Positions 38,201-47,003 of a DNA stretch of 64,000 nt are shown here, piece by piece. A program made the position numbers and the translations under genes. Below the pieces are notes generated by a model. It saw only the letters and a program-made list of their open reading frames with translations, ran no database searches and was not told where the DNA came from. Position 1 is the stretch's first letter; each line of letters begins with the position of its first letter. The stretch comes from a virus: positions 62,001 to 126,000 of the IMG/VR virus record IMGVR_UViG_3300025127_006147, one strand, 5' to 3'.

Positions 38201-39132
38201 CCCTTTCACCTTTAGTATTTTCTGGACAACCTTATACTGTCACTCTAGATTTTCCTGCTGCGGGACCATTACAGGTAACTTTAAATGGTTTAACATTATT
38301 TGCTTCAGCAGAATCAGATTTATCAGATGGTGGTGATTATTATTTTGATGGCACTAGTCAAATTAAATTTAGACCAGATACAATACAGGGAGACGATTTA
38401 ATAAATATCATATACGTTCCAGGTACCTTTGAAAGGTCTTATTATTACGATAGTTATATTGTCCCATCTTCAGTTCCTAACGTTAGTGGAGGGACAGATG
38501 TGTCAGGTAATACCCTCTACACTAATGGGTATTACTATTTCTTTAAAACCACACATACACCAATAGGTGACGTAGGCATAACTTTAAATGGTACAGTTCT
38601 TTCCCCTAATGATGATTATAAATTAATAGATAACAATATAATCCAATTTACGGGAATTCAATATCCTGACGGGCTAACAGAGAATGATATTATAGGACAG
38701 TTCTATTTTACCAAGTTTAATTTATTGGGAGCTGCAGGAACTAAAAATCCAAAAATAAATCTTATAGTTGCACCATCCACATACTACACCTATGAAATAT
38801 TATTGATAGTTAGAGATGAATTAAACACTATAGTTTATACACAAACAGAAATGTGTGAACCCAATGAATATAAAGACATTACAGCTTTAACAAATGCACA
38901 AAACCAGGACCAACTATATGAAGGAGTTGAAAAAACATTTACTGTAAGTGTTCCAGAACCAGGTACATACACTTATAGTTTTGTAACAACCACAATTTAC
39001 ACACTAATAAATGGTGACACTATAAGTGACAGTAGTGTGTCAGAAAGTTACAGTTTTTCTATTAGTGCCGCTATATTTTATGAAGTAGAGGGAGACAATA
39101 CAATAAACATAACACCAAGTAGTACATATTAA
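35296..39132 (+). CDS. Fibre/adhesin with an SprB-like repeat (1278 aa)
   Basis: Residues about 31-86 match the SprB repeat of Bacteroidota adhesins: ITISGGTPPYKFQLRYPDG, then LTNLCAGQYTALTTDS, corresponding to the usual SGGTPPY...LxAGxYTVxVTD pattern. SprB itself is the gliding-motility adhesin of flavobacteria. The rest is a long beta-rich chain with Thr/Ser/Asn-rich modules and few cysteines; a late region (about 1170-1250) has an FTVSVPEPGTYTYSFVTTT immunoglobulin-like beta unit. The gene starts 1 nt after the giant adhesin stop, and its end is followed by a 42-nt gap with the putative late promoter at 39154. It probably forms part of the adsorption apparatus. Confidence 0.7.
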   Translation: MATYFTDQFELKECGSSANPFLVSWDQTNSIFNCSGTLNNITISGGTPPYKFQLRYPDGTISSNSTNLTNLCAGQYTALTTDSLFSSTTSFITIQDGTTGTLTASLTDDSCTTNINQFCKIEVTNFVHPNSQTFTYLLYKDNNLYDTYQGLTGDEAHVFSNLPHGSYTLTAYDGNSTSQTSQKTELCTCLDGYTLDSSVGYGKVVNTYTGLSANHIVRDFRRYNLYNRYFVNFAKTGGGPPFTGWGPKNLPPFNTVPHPLVFDSGVNYDGNIKVDDPYVWLYTGETSTRQTENTVDWYLGTYALDMVDGDNVGPAGYTTEADVGKFYYNTIINKFVYRNRVGTTNNSWYTINSTANRGQNVYPIATPGAIFPIITGSTTYDSISVPATTYMGYTVTGATNDVVQWNTLASGTDALEIDTNTNIPLFLVSPCKYLNYVHEVSLGSNDNDDDSIGLVLATFIDTNGLYGPKGIPHQLTFNFNNASLFGDNVTVNYNAHGNSAYAFSDKNRRTVDCGYGSITGCSTNGGVTPITGISTTIISNNYDKSPFNSNNYNVQGTTRVRVERSGFLGENFNIKITDLMRDTDVGTQKPYNSDYEIDFNILDKSTWVGNNRKAAYYAEEKDLYKFLGSQSIGYFQGSQENSIFYNISFTGTQSNYNFTSLLFGGSDSINFELGNADLDGVNMSTSQALNFYNSLGAGGEVGNPTIPKVTPIPTVLMQTTQIPIMETTGGTKISASTEDYIIYSEIEVEPGKEEPCVEFNFTWTKNTTDLLSGNMVPYYSLHPYVPEERAFNKGASMTRIFDNPQGRKTITTNNNQVIGEGLEASDCIKLSEIGAGSEFLIKPNYVFKDKLKNIKNTPCNIIAESLTGTTTGITQTEKWYDTFDPNPDFKIVGNNDSTGIFSWETDGEVNTRQYGLYDSTTDFYFLVKPPKPEINLETNDILYGINNSCGKLASQQIVVSTASGTTGTTLSPLVFSGQPYTVTLDFPAAGPLQVTLNGLTLFASAESDLSDGGDYYFDGTSQIKFRPDTIQGDDLINIIYVPGTFERSYYYDSYIVPSSVPNVSGGTDVSGNTLYTNGYYYFFKTTHTPIGDVGITLNGTVLSPNDDYKLIDNNIIQFTGIQYPDGLTENDIIGQFYFTKFNLLGAAGTKNPKINLIVAPSTYYTYEILLIVRDELNTIVYTQTEMCEPNEYKDITALTNAQNQDQLYEGVEKTFTVSVPEPGTYTYSFVTTTIYTLINGDTISDSSVSESYSFSISAAIFYEVEGDNTINITPSSTY

Positions 39133-39153
39133 CATTAAAACTACTAACATTAA

Positions 39154-39165
39154 TATTTATAAATA
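39154..39165 (+). promoter_or_regulatory. Palindromic TATTTATAAATA motif, putative late promoter of the fibre set
   Basis: This is the second perfect copy of the 12-nt palindrome seen at 12292, again inside AATATTTATAAATAAAA, ending 9 nt before the ATG at 39175. A direct repeat TAACATTAA occurs just upstream at 39130-39138 and 39145-39153. Confidence 0.5.
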
Positions 39166-39174
39166 AAAAAAACA

Positions 39175-41640
39175 ATGGGAACAGGATACATATCAAAAAC
39201 AGGAAGCAGTGGTCTAATATCGGTAAGACTTACTGACGCCGGAAGAAAAAAATTATCACAAGGTCAATTAGCTTTGACCAAATTCCAATTAGGGGATAGT
39301 GAGTTTTGTTACAACTGTTATACACAAGTACTAACACAAAGTAATGGAATTTTTATTATTGAACCTAAATGGAATTCACAAAACATTTCTAATATATCGT
39401 ATGAATTAAATAAAATGAACGTCAAATATCCGATTCCGTTATCTGATGTTAGTTCAGCACAAACTTATGGTGTATTACAACCCCAACCTACCGAGAATCC
39501 TGTTTTTAATACTGCTAGACCTAGAGGTTTCTTTTCAGGTAATACCTCCACATCTTATTCTGCGATAACTACTTCTGAATATGTATATGGTGCTAACTGG
39601 TGTGTACCATTTAGTGGTTTAACTGGAGGTAGTCAAATGTTAATTGTGAGTGGAGCTTGTAATTCCATTAATTACACTCCAACCGTAGGTGATTTAATTA
39701 TGGTGCAGTATTTTGGTCCGTACCAAGATACAGTTGCGGACTGTAATGAAAGTCATTTAAATATACCTCAAAATAATCCAGTCCCTTATCTATTTTATAA
39801 TGTGGTATCTGCAACCACAAATACTTCAGGTGTTCCTGTTATTACAAGTGCTAATACAGGTACTACAGTTTTCGTTAATGTAGATAGAAATATACCTGAT
39901 TTTACTATGTATAGTACTAATGGTTTATGTGCTAAAATATTAATTTATCCTAAGGGTAATATGTTAAATTTCTATGGTGCTGACACACCAATACCTTACT
40001 GGTCACCAGGTTCACTTTCATTTGATAATAACTGTGATGTCTCAGTTAAAGATGTAAATGTTTGGAACATGAATATAAACTGGACCCAATATTACGATAA
40101 TAATTTAAATTGGGGAACTGTAGCGGGGACTAATAATAATACTTATGAAGATGTTAACGAATACGGCTCAAGTGGATATTGTGGTACTAAAGAATACTTA
40201 GGTTATAATAATTTTGAGGGACAATTTGATAGTACTAACATGCCTGATTACTACGGGTCCATTCCTGTTTTAGGATATAGTCCACAATTTTCTGGAACCT
40301 ATGTTAGAGATTCATTTGGTAATGTTAGAAGTATAGTCCCAGAGGACCAAAGATGTATAGCTGTTCTCCATTATACTAATGAAACTATATCTAACTTCTA
40401 TGGTGAAAAATTTGCCTTAATGAGAACAGGAGAAGGTGGAGCTAATGGAGTGGGTGAAATGCAAAACTTTAAAATACACATGCCTACGTTAATGTGGCAT
40501 AAGAAAAAAGGAGGAAATAGTGGTTCTGGTACTGGTACTGGTTTAGGTGACGAATGTACTATAGGACAAACTTTTTATGTACAACCTCCAGGATATGAAA
40601 ATGTGGCTCAAGTAGAATATATAGCCTCGACAGTAAATCCAGATATGAATGAACCAGGTATAAGATATTACCATTTATGGGATGACAACTTAGCCGCTAC
40701 TTCTGGTACTACCGCAGTACCTAATAGGGTGGGTAAAGTATTCCCTGATTTACAAATGATAACCATTGACGACCAAGAGTTGGTTGCGTCTATGAGTTAT
40801 AAGTCTAACAGAAATTGGACTCTACCAATGCCTAAATTGGAATTGATTCCTGAAAATACAGCTAATTGTATTACACCACCTTCTTGTACTGGAGGTTTCT
40901 TTAGTAGTGGAGGAGGAGTCTCAATACCTAATAGTGAACAAGTGTGGATTAGTTATTTATTAGAAAGTACTTCAGGGTACACTACTGGTCTTCACTGTAA
41001 CTATTACCCATATATTGTAGGTGATACTACCACTGGAGCAAAAGATGTTTCAATTCAGTTTGGTAGTGAATTCCCATTTTTAAGAGAGTACGATAATGAA
41101 TTATGTATACCGTTCTCAGGTTCTGGTATCCAAGTAGATAAATTCCACGTACTTTACCAAAAAACCGATTTAGGTGCTCCACCTGACCCATCTTTATGGT
41201 CTAAAATTGACATGACTTCTAGTATAGTTGGGCATACGGTAGGGCAACCTATTAGGGCGACTGGTCTAACCTCAACAGCGTTCTATTTAACTTGTGATAC
41301 ATTATTAAGTGCTAGTACATACAACTTACACGATTACATTAATATACCGTTAAATAATGGACAAGAACCTAATAGTTTACAATTTGGTGACGAATACTTC
41401 TTCTATGGTAATTTAGAAAGTGACATAATGGCTACGATATATGAAATGAGATATGGAATTACTTTAGCACCAGGACAATTTACGACATCCTTAAATCCAA
41501 GTTGGGATAGTAATAATTTAGTAAGAATAACAGAAATTGGTTTATATGACAATACTAGTGATTTAATGGCAATCGCAAAACTTAAAAATCCAACTTTAAG
41601 AACAGGTGCTCAAACATTCCAGATAAAAATAGATTTTTAA
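39175..41640 (+). CDS. Tail fibre family protein 1 (821 aa)
   Basis: The N-terminus (about 11-45, LISVRLTDAGRKKLSQGQLA then LTKFQLGDSEF) is shared with the genes at 41653 and 44807 and probably anchors each fibre at a common site. The C-terminus (EIGLYDNTSDLMAIAKLKNP then FQIKIDF) is shared with the gene at 47004 and resembles the ends of phage tail-collar fibre proteins. In between is a beta-rich, Tyr/Asn/Thr-rich shaft with a Gly-rich linker near 450 (GNSGSGTGTGLG). No catalytic motif is visible. It leads the fibre cluster behind the putative late promoter at 39154, and the next gene starts 12 nt after its stop. Confidence 0.7.
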   Translation: MGTGYISKTGSSGLISVRLTDAGRKKLSQGQLALTKFQLGDSEFCYNCYTQVLTQSNGIFIIEPKWNSQNISNISYELNKMNVKYPIPLSDVSSAQTYGVLQPQPTENPVFNTARPRGFFSGNTSTSYSAITTSEYVYGANWCVPFSGLTGGSQMLIVSGACNSINYTPTVGDLIMVQYFGPYQDTVADCNESHLNIPQNNPVPYLFYNVVSATTNTSGVPVITSANTGTTVFVNVDRNIPDFTMYSTNGLCAKILIYPKGNMLNFYGADTPIPYWSPGSLSFDNNCDVSVKDVNVWNMNINWTQYYDNNLNWGTVAGTNNNTYEDVNEYGSSGYCGTKEYLGYNNFEGQFDSTNMPDYYGSIPVLGYSPQFSGTYVRDSFGNVRSIVPEDQRCIAVLHYTNETISNFYGEKFALMRTGEGGANGVGEMQNFKIHMPTLMWHKKKGGNSGSGTGTGLGDECTIGQTFYVQPPGYENVAQVEYIASTVNPDMNEPGIRYYHLWDDNLAATSGTTAVPNRVGKVFPDLQMITIDDQELVASMSYKSNRNWTLPMPKLELIPENTANCITPPSCTGGFFSSGGGVSIPNSEQVWISYLLESTSGYTTGLHCNYYPYIVGDTTTGAKDVSIQFGSEFPFLREYDNELCIPFSGSGIQVDKFHVLYQKTDLGAPPDPSLWSKIDMTSSIVGHTVGQPIRATGLTSTAFYLTCDTLLSASTYNLHDYINIPLNNGQEPNSLQFGDEYFFYGNLESDIMATIYEMRYGITLAPGQFTTSLNPSWDSNNLVRITEIGLYDNTSDLMAIAKLKNPTLRTGAQTFQIKIDF

Positions 41641-41652
41641 AAAATATAATTG

Positions 41653-44600
41653 ATGGGGTTTTTAGGAAATCTAGATAAAATAAACACTCTTGAAATGTTC
41701 CTTACCGATAAGGGAAAGGAACTAATGCTAAAAGAAAATGGTTTAGGTCTTTACGATTTAATTTCCAGATTTAGTTTAGATGATGCTGATTATGATTATA
41801 GAAGGACAAGTAATGTTTGGGTAGACGGAATATCACCTGTTCCAGACGGAAGTTTACTTCCCTTTGGTACTACTCAGGGTCTTACTAATAATAGTGGTGG
41901 TCCAGTGTGGTTTGATGATTTAAGTGTTAATAACCCATGTAGGTCTTGTGATGGTACTGATTGTGCACCCTTATCAGGTGATTGTTGGTATGATATGCCA
42001 GATGTTAGAGGTGATAGGGGTACTAAAATAATTAGTTGTTTTTCAGAGACTGGTCAAACACAAGGAGTCAAAGCTTGTACTAATATATATGCATTTTACG
42101 ATGTCACTTCCGTATCAAGAACTGATGCAGACGCAGCTAAATCAGGTCTAGAATCTTGGTTTAGTACAGTAAGTTCAACTACAGCTAATTACGTAGGTAA
42201 ACTATTTCATATTGCCGTATTTGGTGAAAGATGGATAAATACAAGTTGGTATCCATGGAATGGAAAATTAGATGCTTGGGAATGGACACCGTGTGGCAAT
42301 GGTGAACCTGGTTCACCTTTAGGGTATGCTTGTGGTGGTAATAGTTCTACTTTCTTAGGACAAGTTTCTGGACCTTTTGACACTACTGGAGAATACCCTC
42401 TCTACCCAGACCCTATAACTGGTTTATATTTACAAGCAGATAATGGTACCAATTCCGGTGTCGGTACTGGGAATTGGAGTGGATTTAACGTATTACCTCC
42501 TAATGCTAGTGTTAGTAATTACGGTAATGGTACTGGTGGAATAGCAGAATTTTGGACTACTGGATGTACTTTAGTAAATGAACGTGCTAAGATGTATGAC
42601 TATAACCCTCAGTCTGTAGATGTTCTTTTTGATGTGGGTATGACAGCTTATACAAATGATGCTTCCGGTATAGTTTTTGCTACAACTGCTTTTACAGGTA
42701 CTCTTTTTAGTGGTTACACACCTAATGATTTTACTATAACTACTGGAGGAGGACTTCCTCCCGCTACTTCAAGTAATACCTTATTTGGTCAATTACCTAT
42801 AAATTTATGTGAGGATAATTGTTGTCCTGATAAAGATTATACGGGACCTGGACTCTTTGGGTGTCAAGAATGTAACCCATTTGATAACACAATTACTAGT
42901 GGAAGAATTTATAAATACTCTAATAAAGCACAAAAATGGACAAGTATAGTTACAGGTGCCACACCTTATACTGCAGGTACAACAGATTTAATTTTAACAC
43001 AAAGTACAGCTGATTGTGTTAAGTATCGAGGAATGGACCGTAATGTCTTGGTGGTTGATGTATTTGATGAAACCCAAGGTGGGGAAGACCAGGCTAATTC
43101 TAGTGCAAGAATGGCTGGTATATTACCTTTAGGAAGTAAACAATATTATAACGGTACAGATGGTAACGCGGCTAATTTAAACACTACTGTGTTGGGAGAC
43201 CTTGGCGGCGAAAATGCTGCCACTTGGGGTATAAATGATAATACTGGATATCATGGAAAAGGTACTACAGGTCAACCCCCAACCCTAACAGATAACTGGG
43301 GTATATACCTTCCAGGTAATCAAATTCAGGCGAGACAACAACAACCAACAGAAGATTGGAAATATTCTCAAGATTTATTTTTAAAGACACACGGATTATA
43401 TGAAAACTTTCAAGGATTTATCTACCCTGTAATACCTTTAACTTCAGGACCTACTGCTACTAGTTCTAAAATGGTTTTCCCACTTCACTTATACGGTGCT
43501 TTATATGGGGAAGTTGTACCAGTTGCTGAGTTTGAAGATAACCCTACCGTAGTAGCAATGGGTGGTACCTTATCTGCCTGTACTATTACTAATGATTACG
43601 ATGTGTTAATACCTGTTACTTATGACCCTAGTGGTGTAGTAGTAAGTACACAAAATACAGAGTACAATTGGGAACCTTTTAATTCAGCACAATTTACATC
43701 AGCTGAAGCCATAACTCCCCTATTCCCATATACAAAAGGAATGAGAAACTTTGGTTGGGATTTCAACCCAACAGTAGGTTGTTCATCACTACCTTGTAAT
43801 GTGGGTGATATATTTAGTGGAGGAACCTTCCAAAATGACCTAAACAGTTTCATTACTGGGTCAAGTTTCTTTATAACTACAATTTTAACTGCTTGTACTG
43901 AGTGCCAATGTTTACCAGCGGTTTTCATTAATAAAAAAGGTCCTATTGAAGTGGTTGATGATGGGTGTCCTTGTCCTGATGGTACCATTAGTCAAGCGTG
44001 TTGTGATGGTGGACCAGGTGGACCTGACCCAGACCCAGACCCAGATAATCCTATAACACAAGGGATATGTGGACCATTACCATCTTCCCCTACTCATGGT
44101 GGAGGAGCTTCCCAAATTATAGGACAATCAGGTGTAAGTACCTTACCACCTAAGGAACCAATAGATGATACCTATGTACCTAAATCATATACCAATTTTA
44201 GAAGTGGTATTGAAGATTCTAATACTGGTATTGGAGCAAATCTACCACCACTAAAAACAACTTCTACTTTCCATAACTATAGTTCTTTTTATACGGTAGA
44301 TTTTAACATTAACTTACAACAGTATTATGAAAAAGATAAATTAAAATGGGATGTAGAATTTGAGAGTACTTCACGATATGGAGACTATTTAATACAAGAA
44401 GGTGACGGGTCTAAATTTTATTGGATTGTAAGTTCAGGTTATAAAACATCTAAATTGAATCCAAAAGAAACAAAAGCATGTATTAGTCCAACGATAGCTA
44501 CAATTAACTTGAATAAAAGAAATACACAAGGGATTAATATAGCTTATTTAAGAGGTTATTGGAACGAATCTCAAATGGATAATTACACTAGTATTGACAC

Positions 44601-44751
44601 CACTTATGATGTAGTTGATGACGACCCAGTAAAGAAATATGAATTTTGTGTGACAATGGTTTACACGTATAGAAGTAAATTACTTAAAAAGACTAAAAGG
44701 TTTAGTGTTACTGGTAATCAGTATGGGTACAAATTAAATGTTAAGACATAA
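41653..44751 (+). CDS. Tail fibre family protein 2 with a von Willebrand-A-like module (1032 aa)
   Basis: The start is most likely the ATG at 41653; an in-frame TTG lies one codon before it. Residues about 15-50 (MFLTDKGKELMLKENGLGL, FSLDDADYDYR) belong to the N-terminal domain shared with the neighbouring fibre genes. Residues about 144-754 hold a module beginning NIYAFYDVTSVS, with ending blocks GFIYPV, FPLHLYGALYG, NPTVVAMGGTLSACTITN and GGTFQNDLNSFITGSS that all recur in the 3043-aa adhesin, but here the module carries a large insert. A Pro/Asp linker DPDPDPDNP near 795 separates the C-terminal part, which has short Cys clusters and a final beta domain. Host-surface binding is likely. The metal-site reading of DVTS as MIDAS-like is tentative. 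Confidence 0.68.
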   Translation: MGFLGNLDKINTLEMFLTDKGKELMLKENGLGLYDLISRFSLDDADYDYRRTSNVWVDGISPVPDGSLLPFGTTQGLTNNSGGPVWFDDLSVNNPCRSCDGTDCAPLSGDCWYDMPDVRGDRGTKIISCFSETGQTQGVKACTNIYAFYDVTSVSRTDADAAKSGLESWFSTVSSTTANYVGKLFHIAVFGERWINTSWYPWNGKLDAWEWTPCGNGEPGSPLGYACGGNSSTFLGQVSGPFDTTGEYPLYPDPITGLYLQADNGTNSGVGTGNWSGFNVLPPNASVSNYGNGTGGIAEFWTTGCTLVNERAKMYDYNPQSVDVLFDVGMTAYTNDASGIVFATTAFTGTLFSGYTPNDFTITTGGGLPPATSSNTLFGQLPINLCEDNCCPDKDYTGPGLFGCQECNPFDNTITSGRIYKYSNKAQKWTSIVTGATPYTAGTTDLILTQSTADCVKYRGMDRNVLVVDVFDETQGGEDQANSSARMAGILPLGSKQYYNGTDGNAANLNTTVLGDLGGENAATWGINDNTGYHGKGTTGQPPTLTDNWGIYLPGNQIQARQQQPTEDWKYSQDLFLKTHGLYENFQGFIYPVIPLTSGPTATSSKMVFPLHLYGALYGEVVPVAEFEDNPTVVAMGGTLSACTITNDYDVLIPVTYDPSGVVVSTQNTEYNWEPFNSAQFTSAEAITPLFPYTKGMRNFGWDFNPTVGCSSLPCNVGDIFSGGTFQNDLNSFITGSSFFITTILTACTECQCLPAVFINKKGPIEVVDDGCPCPDGTISQACCDGGPGGPDPDPDPDNPITQGICGPLPSSPTHGGGASQIIGQSGVSTLPPKEPIDDTYVPKSYTNFRSGIEDSNTGIGANLPPLKTTSTFHNYSSFYTVDFNINLQQYYEKDKLKWDVEFESTSRYGDYLIQEGDGSKFYWIVSSGYKTSKLNPKETKACISPTIATINLNKRNTQGINIAYLRGYWNESQMDNYTSIDTTYDVVDDDPVKKYEFCVTMVYTYRSKLLKKTKRFSVTGNQYGYKLNVKT

Positions 44752-44806
44752 TGGTTTACATTCAAGAAATAAAAATTAAGATAATTATATAATAAGAAAC
44801 AATAAA

Positions 44807-46480
44807 ATGGGATATATAACAAGTGCAACTACAGAGTATTTAGACCTCCATATGACGGAAAGAGGTAGAAAATTTCTTTTACAAGGAAGTTTAGCTGACC
44901 AAATAGTTAAATTTGCTTTAGGAGATACTGATAAAGACTACCGTAATTCCTTAAATTTATCATCTGGTTTTGTTCCAGATGTTACTGGTAATCATAATAA
45001 CTGTATTTTTGGTGTGAATGATGGTTATGATATTAGAAATAAAATAACTTATGTTGAAGGTGGCACCTCATTAAGTAACCAACAAATGTTATCTAAAATG
45101 ATGATTAGTTACACTGACCCAGATACTAACACACCTGTTTGGGGTAGTAGAGTTACGACCAATTTATATATACATGATTTATTAACGGCTTTTAGAGTCG
45201 CTGCTTTTTCCGAAATAGGTAGTCATTCATGGACAAATTTAACCAAAACAGATTTTACTGGTTATTTTGACACAATATATCAACCATCAGGTAAAGCCTG
45301 GTCTTTAAATATTGGTGGACTTTTTGACGCTATGGAAAATAAAGGGAGAGGTGTGGGATTAAAAATATCTGACAAATTTTTTACACAAGAAAAAAATTCA
45401 TACAACCCTTCTAATAACCAAATAAAATTAGTTGGTGAAACTGCAAGATTATTCCCTATATTTTTTGGTGGAGCTTATGTAACTTCAGAAAATCAAGAGG
45501 TAACTGAAAAAGGAGCGCAAAGAGGATTAAGAAGAAAAGCCACTACCATTTCATCTCCTTTTGCTTTAACTAATAATACTTTTAAAAATATTAAAAACCA
45601 AGCATTCGTAGGTTCAGGTGAAATGACATTAAGTTTAGGGTCTTACATGGATTATGGATATATGTTTGGACAACTTGTAGAAAATGTAAATAATTACCCG
45701 TCTTATGGTTTCTATAATGAGATAGGTGGTATGTATAATATATTTGATGTTCACAATCCTAGTTTTAATAGTAGGTTTGAACAAGGTAAAGGTGAGAGTT
45801 TAAAAACTTTAGTCCCTATGGGTAGAGCAATTTTACCATTTAATCCTACAAGTAACGCTTATTTCCCTTTACAAACCAATCAAATTAATAGTAATAATAC
45901 AACAAACTTTAAATCAGAGTCTGGAACAGCGGTAGGTAGAAATTTATCAGATAGTACTGCACCACTTAATACTTTAAGTAAGTTTTTATCTGGTACAGCT
46001 CTTTACACTATAAAGGACGAAGCGAGAACGTATGATAAAGTTTTTGTACCTAACACACCGTCTGGAAAATTAAGAGAACCTAAAACTGGTTTATCATTAT
46101 TAGTTGAACATATGATAAATTTCTTTGATGCTTTAACTGTTGACCCAGCTACAACTAATTTTATCACGACTACAGGAACTGGTTTAGAAAAAGAATATAA
46201 TTTACCTTTTACTTTTGAAATATGTAATAATGACAATTCACAAGTTTCCTCAGCAGTTCTAACTGTAAATGTTAACTTTAGTTTAAAAGCTTTATTTGAA
46301 AACTTTACATACTTAGAAGCTACAGCTGATTCACCTTTCCAAATATTAGTATGGGATGATAGTAAAAAAGAAAATAAATTCTTTGGAGCAGGTGCAGCAG
46401 CAGGAGATTATACCATAAACCCACTAGCGTCTACTACTCCAGGTGGTTACGCTATATTTAATAGTAGTTCAATAACATAA
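44807..46480 (+). CDS. Tail fibre family protein 3 (557 aa)
   Basis: Starts with the shared fibre-attachment domain: YLDLHMTERGRKFLLQGSL, then IVKFALGDTDKDYRN (about 10-48). The rest is a mixed, beta-rich protein almost free of cysteines, unlike its large neighbours, with an aromatic middle and a C-terminal beta region (AVLTVNVNFSLKALFENFTY). I recognise no known fold. Its ATG follows a 55-nt A/T-rich gap without a clear promoter. The stop is followed after 1 nt by the 164-aa gene. It is probably another fibre or a fibre-associated collar protein. Confidence 0.65.
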   Translation: MGYITSATTEYLDLHMTERGRKFLLQGSLADQIVKFALGDTDKDYRNSLNLSSGFVPDVTGNHNNCIFGVNDGYDIRNKITYVEGGTSLSNQQMLSKMMISYTDPDTNTPVWGSRVTTNLYIHDLLTAFRVAAFSEIGSHSWTNLTKTDFTGYFDTIYQPSGKAWSLNIGGLFDAMENKGRGVGLKISDKFFTQEKNSYNPSNNQIKLVGETARLFPIFFGGAYVTSENQEVTEKGAQRGLRRKATTISSPFALTNNTFKNIKNQAFVGSGEMTLSLGSYMDYGYMFGQLVENVNNYPSYGFYNEIGGMYNIFDVHNPSFNSRFEQGKGESLKTLVPMGRAILPFNPTSNAYFPLQTNQINSNNTTNFKSESGTAVGRNLSDSTAPLNTLSKFLSGTALYTIKDEARTYDKVFVPNTPSGKLREPKTGLSLLVEHMINFFDALTVDPATTNFITTTGTGLEKEYNLPFTFEICNNDNSQVSSAVLTVNVNFSLKALFENFTYLEATADSPFQILVWDDSKKENKFFGAGAAAGDYTINPLASTTPGGYAIFNSSSIT

Positions 46481-46481
46481 A

Positions 46482-46976
46482 ATGGCAACAACTAAAACAA
46501 TAATAGATACTTTTATAAGTCAGTTTGGTAGTACACCAAACGGAGTTACTCCAGTACGGTACGGTGCAGGAACTAGTTATTCAGATAACTCTAACAGTAT
46601 AGATGGTAGAGTTTCGGGTAATAATAATAACACTACTGGTGAAGTAGAAGGTTCTAATTATGTTAGAACTTTATTTATATCAGTGGAAAACCAAACAGGA
46701 GATGAGGTAAATGGTGGTGTTAACTTAATTGCTTACACCCCCGCAGTAAAATATCAAAGTAACATTAACGGGATAACTGACCCTAGGTTATGTCTTAAAC
46801 TAGATTTTGAAGGAGCACAGTTTTTAACTTTGTCAAAAGATGGACAAACCTTAACACCATTAAGAAGAGGGGCAGCAGCCAATCAAACACCAACAGCTAG
46901 GTCTACTAGTAGTGGAACAATGAGTAGTGGGATGTCAGGTGGTGGTTCCGGTGGAAGTTCTGGAGGTGGGTATTAA
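46482..46976 (+). CDS. Small virion protein with Gly/Ser-rich tail (164 aa)
   Basis: I do not recognise a family. Residues 1-130 are a compact beta-rich domain (YVRTLFISVENQTGDEVNGG, LCLKLDFEGAQFLTLSKDG); the last 35 residues are a flexible Thr/Ser/Gly tail (SGTMSSGMSGGGSGGSSGGG) that would be disordered or mediate assembly. It lies between two fibre genes and starts 1 nt after the previous stop, so it is probably co-translated and may be a fibre tip, chaperone or joint. That role is inferred only from position. Confidence 0.6.
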   Translation: MATTKTIIDTFISQFGSTPNGVTPVRYGAGTSYSDNSNSIDGRVSGNNNNTTGEVEGSNYVRTLFISVENQTGDEVNGGVNLIAYTPAVKYQSNINGITDPRLCLKLDFEGAQFLTLSKDGQTLTPLRRGAAANQTPTARSTSSGTMSSGMSGGGSGGSSGGGY

Positions 46977-47003
46977 TATAAAATTATAAAAAAATAGATA
47001 AAA

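Noticed and set aside
44017-44050. DPDPDPDN repeat as a mobile or CRISPR-like repeat
   Set aside because: It is only a short in-frame Asp-Pro linker of three units inside a fibre protein.
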